A stretch of 6,915 bases of DNA from Rhodospirillaceae bacterium (GTDB lineage Bacteria > Pseudomonadota > Alphaproteobacteria > Rhodospirillales > Magnetovibrionaceae), in contig JAOULV010000077.1 of assembly GCA_029881835.1 (NCBI GenBank), positions 1 through 6,915 of the forward strand. The letters are read 5' to 3'. Shown here piece after piece: positions 5,564 to 6,915 of the stretch (its first letter is position 1; every line of letters starts with the position of its first letter). Under the pieces are notes generated by a model that made no database searches, was not told the origin of the DNA, and saw nothing but the letters and a program-made list of their open reading frames with translations. Both the position numbers and the translations under genes were made by a program.

Positions 5564-6658
5564 TTATTCTTTTACGTAAAATAACCTGCCCATCCAGTAC
5601 CATCTGCCGTCTGGCCCGGGTGCCGTGCAGTTAAGCCGAGTGCGCCCTTTGGGCATGGCCTGTTCCATCCTGACCTCAATACGGCTTTCACCTAAGCGTT
5701 CGGTTTGTAGCTTTCCTTCATGGGATGAAAAACAGTTTACCCCGCCTTTGGGCCCGTTCACTAAACTAAAACCAAGGGCAGGCGGGTTGTCTTCGCCGGC
5801 AATGACCGTGTCATCGGGCAACATGTCTTCTACCGTGATGGGCATTGCCGATGCGGCTGTTTTAAACCGTGCTATATCGCCGTAGTCTTCGTTCATGGCA
5901 AACCGGGGCAGGGTATAAATATTATCGTTTGGCCCGAACGCACCGGAATGTTGGCCAAAACCGGCAATAAAGCCCATGTCACGAACAATGTTGATAACGT
6001 CGGATGAAAACTCGCCATACGGATAAGCAATAATGTTGGGCTTTATTCCCAGCTTTTCTTCAAACCGCGCTTGTGAGCGCTCTAAATCGCGACGATTAAT
6101 AAGACTGGTTGCATCAATCATATGTAGGTGTGATGCGGTTTGGCTGCCAATGCTCGCAAGGGGGTGTGCCTCAAGCTCTTTTAACTGGGCCCAGGTCATG
6201 TATCTTTTGTATGCCCCGGCATCTGCCCGATCAACCGCATCGGTTGCAACAAAAACGGTAAAAGGAAAACCAAATTTTTTCAACCGGGGAAAGGCTTCGG
6301 TGTAAACCGAAAGATAGGCATCATCAATTGTGATGGCGGTGGTTTTTTCCGGAAGCTCGCTTCCGTTTATAATGGCGGTAACAATTTCGTCTAACGCCAT
6401 TACGTTATAGCCACCGGCTTTTAGCTCTTGCAGGTGCTGTTCAAACTGTTCAATCTTTATATTGGTTGATGGATAATCATCTTCGCCAAAGCGATGATAC
6501 ATTACCGCGCTGGCGGCCGCTTCGCCGGCTGATGCAAAGCTTGGCAAAGCGCCCATAGTCAGACCCGCCACAAGGCCCGTCACAAGGCCCGTCACAAGGC
6601 TTGTCACAAGGGCTGGCCCGGCCACTGAAAGCGGTGCGTGGAATTTAAAAAATCGCAT
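5564..6658 (-). CDS. Exported polysaccharide deacetylase (NodB homology domain)
   Basis: Read on the minus strand from ATG at 6658-6656, the product has 364 residues. Residues 1-44 form a clear signal peptide: MRFFKFH, a long hydrophobic core, and cleavage after ASA (42-44). The mature protein begins near a VMYHRFG motif. The NodB domain follows, with TIDDAY containing D112-D113 (motif 1), SQTASHLHM containing H177 and H179 (motif 2), and AYPYGEFS at about 211-218 (motif 3). The family removes N- or O-acetyl groups from glycans using a metal held by Asp-His-His; here Gln173 stands where the first His of H-x3-H is expected. A C-terminal extension of about 90 residues with two cysteines (309, 344) and a Trp/Tyr-rich end could be a separate beta domain. 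A TTG at 6694 in the same frame would add 12 residues but lacks a ribosome site and spoils the signal peptide. The substrate is unknown: peptidoglycan or a secreted polysaccharide are both possible. Confidence 0.86.
   Translation of the reverse strand: MRFFKFHAPLSVAGPALVTSLVTGLVTGLVAGLTMGALPSFASAGEAAASAVMYHRFGEDDYPSTNIKIEQFEQHLQELKAGGYNVMALDEIVTAIINGSELPEKTTAITIDDAYLSVYTEAFPRLKKFGFPFTVFVATDAVDRADAGAYKRYMTWAQLKELEAHPLASIGSQTASHLHMIDATSLINRRDLERSQARFEEKLGIKPNIIAYPYGEFSSDVINIVRDMGFIAGFGQHSGAFGPNDNIYTLPRFAMNEDYGDIARFKTAASAMPITVEDMLPDDTVIAGEDNPPALGFSLVNGPKGGVNCFSSHEGKLQTERLGESRIEVRMEQAMPKGRTRLNCTAPGPDGRWYWMGRLFYVKE
6564..6611 (-). repeat. Four tandem 12-bp units encoding the signal-peptide core of the deacetylase
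   Basis: On the + strand the units are CCCGCCACAAGG (6564-6575), CCCGTCACAAGG (6576-6587 and 6588-6599, identical) and CTTGTCACAAGG (6600-6611). On the coding strand they give LVTS-LVTG-LVTG-LVAG, followed by a diverged LTMG (residues 17-36 counted from ATG 6658). The unit is a multiple of three, so gain or loss of a copy keeps the frame and only lengthens or shortens the hydrophobic core. Confidence 0.9.
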
Positions 6659-6807
6659 ATATTTAAAAGCCCCAAAATATGGCAAATATGCCAAATAAGA
6701 TTGATATTAGACACCAGTATTTACATCTTGTAGTTAAACAATGATTGATAAGTTAATTTATTGCCAAATTTGTGGCTAACTAGGTAAAAACAAAGGATAA
6801 TCGCGCC
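6659..6807. promoter_or_regulatory. Divergent promoter region between the deacetylase and SDR genes
   Basis: This AT-rich 149-bp interval must hold signals for both directions. Two inverted repeats are visible: TGGCA-N4-TGCCA (6680-6693) and GCCA-N6-TGGC (6763-6776), the latter containing the 8-bp palindrome CAAATTTG. Right-facing -35-like TTGATA occurs at 6745-6750, without a good -10. No promoter could be fixed with confidence in either direction. Confidence 0.4.
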
Positions 6808-6915
6808 ATGAACGCAAAGAATGACAGCGCAGATTTAACCGCCCGAAACGTGGTAATAACCGGTGGTACCGGCCAACTTGGCGCGGGCGTTACCCAAGCG
6901 TTTTTGGATTTGGGC
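6808..6915 (+). CDS. SDR-family NAD(P)-dependent oxidoreductase, N-terminal part (3' truncated by window)
   Basis: The first 36 codons of a gene run off the right edge. After a short polar leader (residues 1-13) comes NVVITGGTGQLGAGV, a beta strand plus glycine-rich loop typical of the Rossmann fold of short-chain dehydrogenases/reductases. The glycine spacing (G19, G22, G25) follows TGxxGxxG, seen in extended and atypical SDRs, rather than the classical TGxxxGxG. The substrate cannot be inferred. ATG at 6808 has AAAGGA at 6792-6797, 10 nt upstream. It is transcribed away from the deacetylase gene. Confidence 0.75.
   Translation, partial: MNAKNDSADLTARNVVITGGTGQLGAGVTQAFLDLG

Noticed and set aside
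6656..6694. Longer start for the deacetylase at TTG 6694, adding 12 residues
   Set aside because: No ribosome binding site precedes the TTG, it would place the TGGCA/TGCCA inverted repeat inside the gene, and the added residues disrupt an otherwise textbook signal peptide beginning at ATG 6658.
1..6915. Defence system, mobile element, CRISPR or other dedicated novel operon
   Set aside because: All seven genes fall into recognised housekeeping, envelope or oxidoreductase families; no transposase, integrase, nuclease, toxin-antitoxin pair or repeat-spacer array is visible.

Overview
The window reads as a chromosomal segment of an alphaproteobacterium of moderate GC content. The best evidence is the gene order glnD - murJ - trpS - nfuA, a recurrent alphaproteobacterial arrangement, together with the typical sequences of those four proteins. 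No lower-rank assignment is justified from the sequence alone. There are no mobile elements, CRISPR arrays, rRNA or tRNA genes.

Left block (1-4056, all + strand): the 3' end of glnD (PII uridylyltransferase, two C-terminal ACT domains), a 22-nt gap, murJ (lipid II flippase, TTG start), trpS (tryptophanyl-tRNA synthetase) and nfuA (Fe-S carrier of the Nfu type). glnD and murJ look co-transcribed. trpS and nfuA each have a 98-129 nt leader with candidate signals, and a compact hairpin follows trpS. These are housekeeping genes for nitrogen signalling, peptidoglycan precursor export, translation and Fe-S cluster delivery.

Middle (4057-4558): a 502-nt gene-free region. It holds a GC-rich hairpin, a plausible intrinsic terminator for nfuA, then an AT-rich regulatory stretch. 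That stretch has two copies of TGTTAACCAT (CtrA half-site-like), a perfect TATAAT bracketed by a 6-bp GC inverted repeat, a long leader with competing short helices, and a 13-bp tandem duplication.

Right block (4559-6915): a secreted or anchored Bax-like glucosaminidase (+), a convergent exported polysaccharide deacetylase (-) whose signal peptide is built from 12-bp tandem repeats, and the first 36 codons of an SDR-type oxidoreductase (+), divergent from the deacetylase. The glucosaminidase and deacetylase both probably act on envelope glycans, so this looks like a small wall-remodelling locus next to the conserved murJ block.

I did not find a clearly novel multi-gene system. The points most worth a second look are the putative CtrA-linked promoter of the glucosaminidase, the repeat-built signal peptide, and the altered metal-site motif of the deacetylase.
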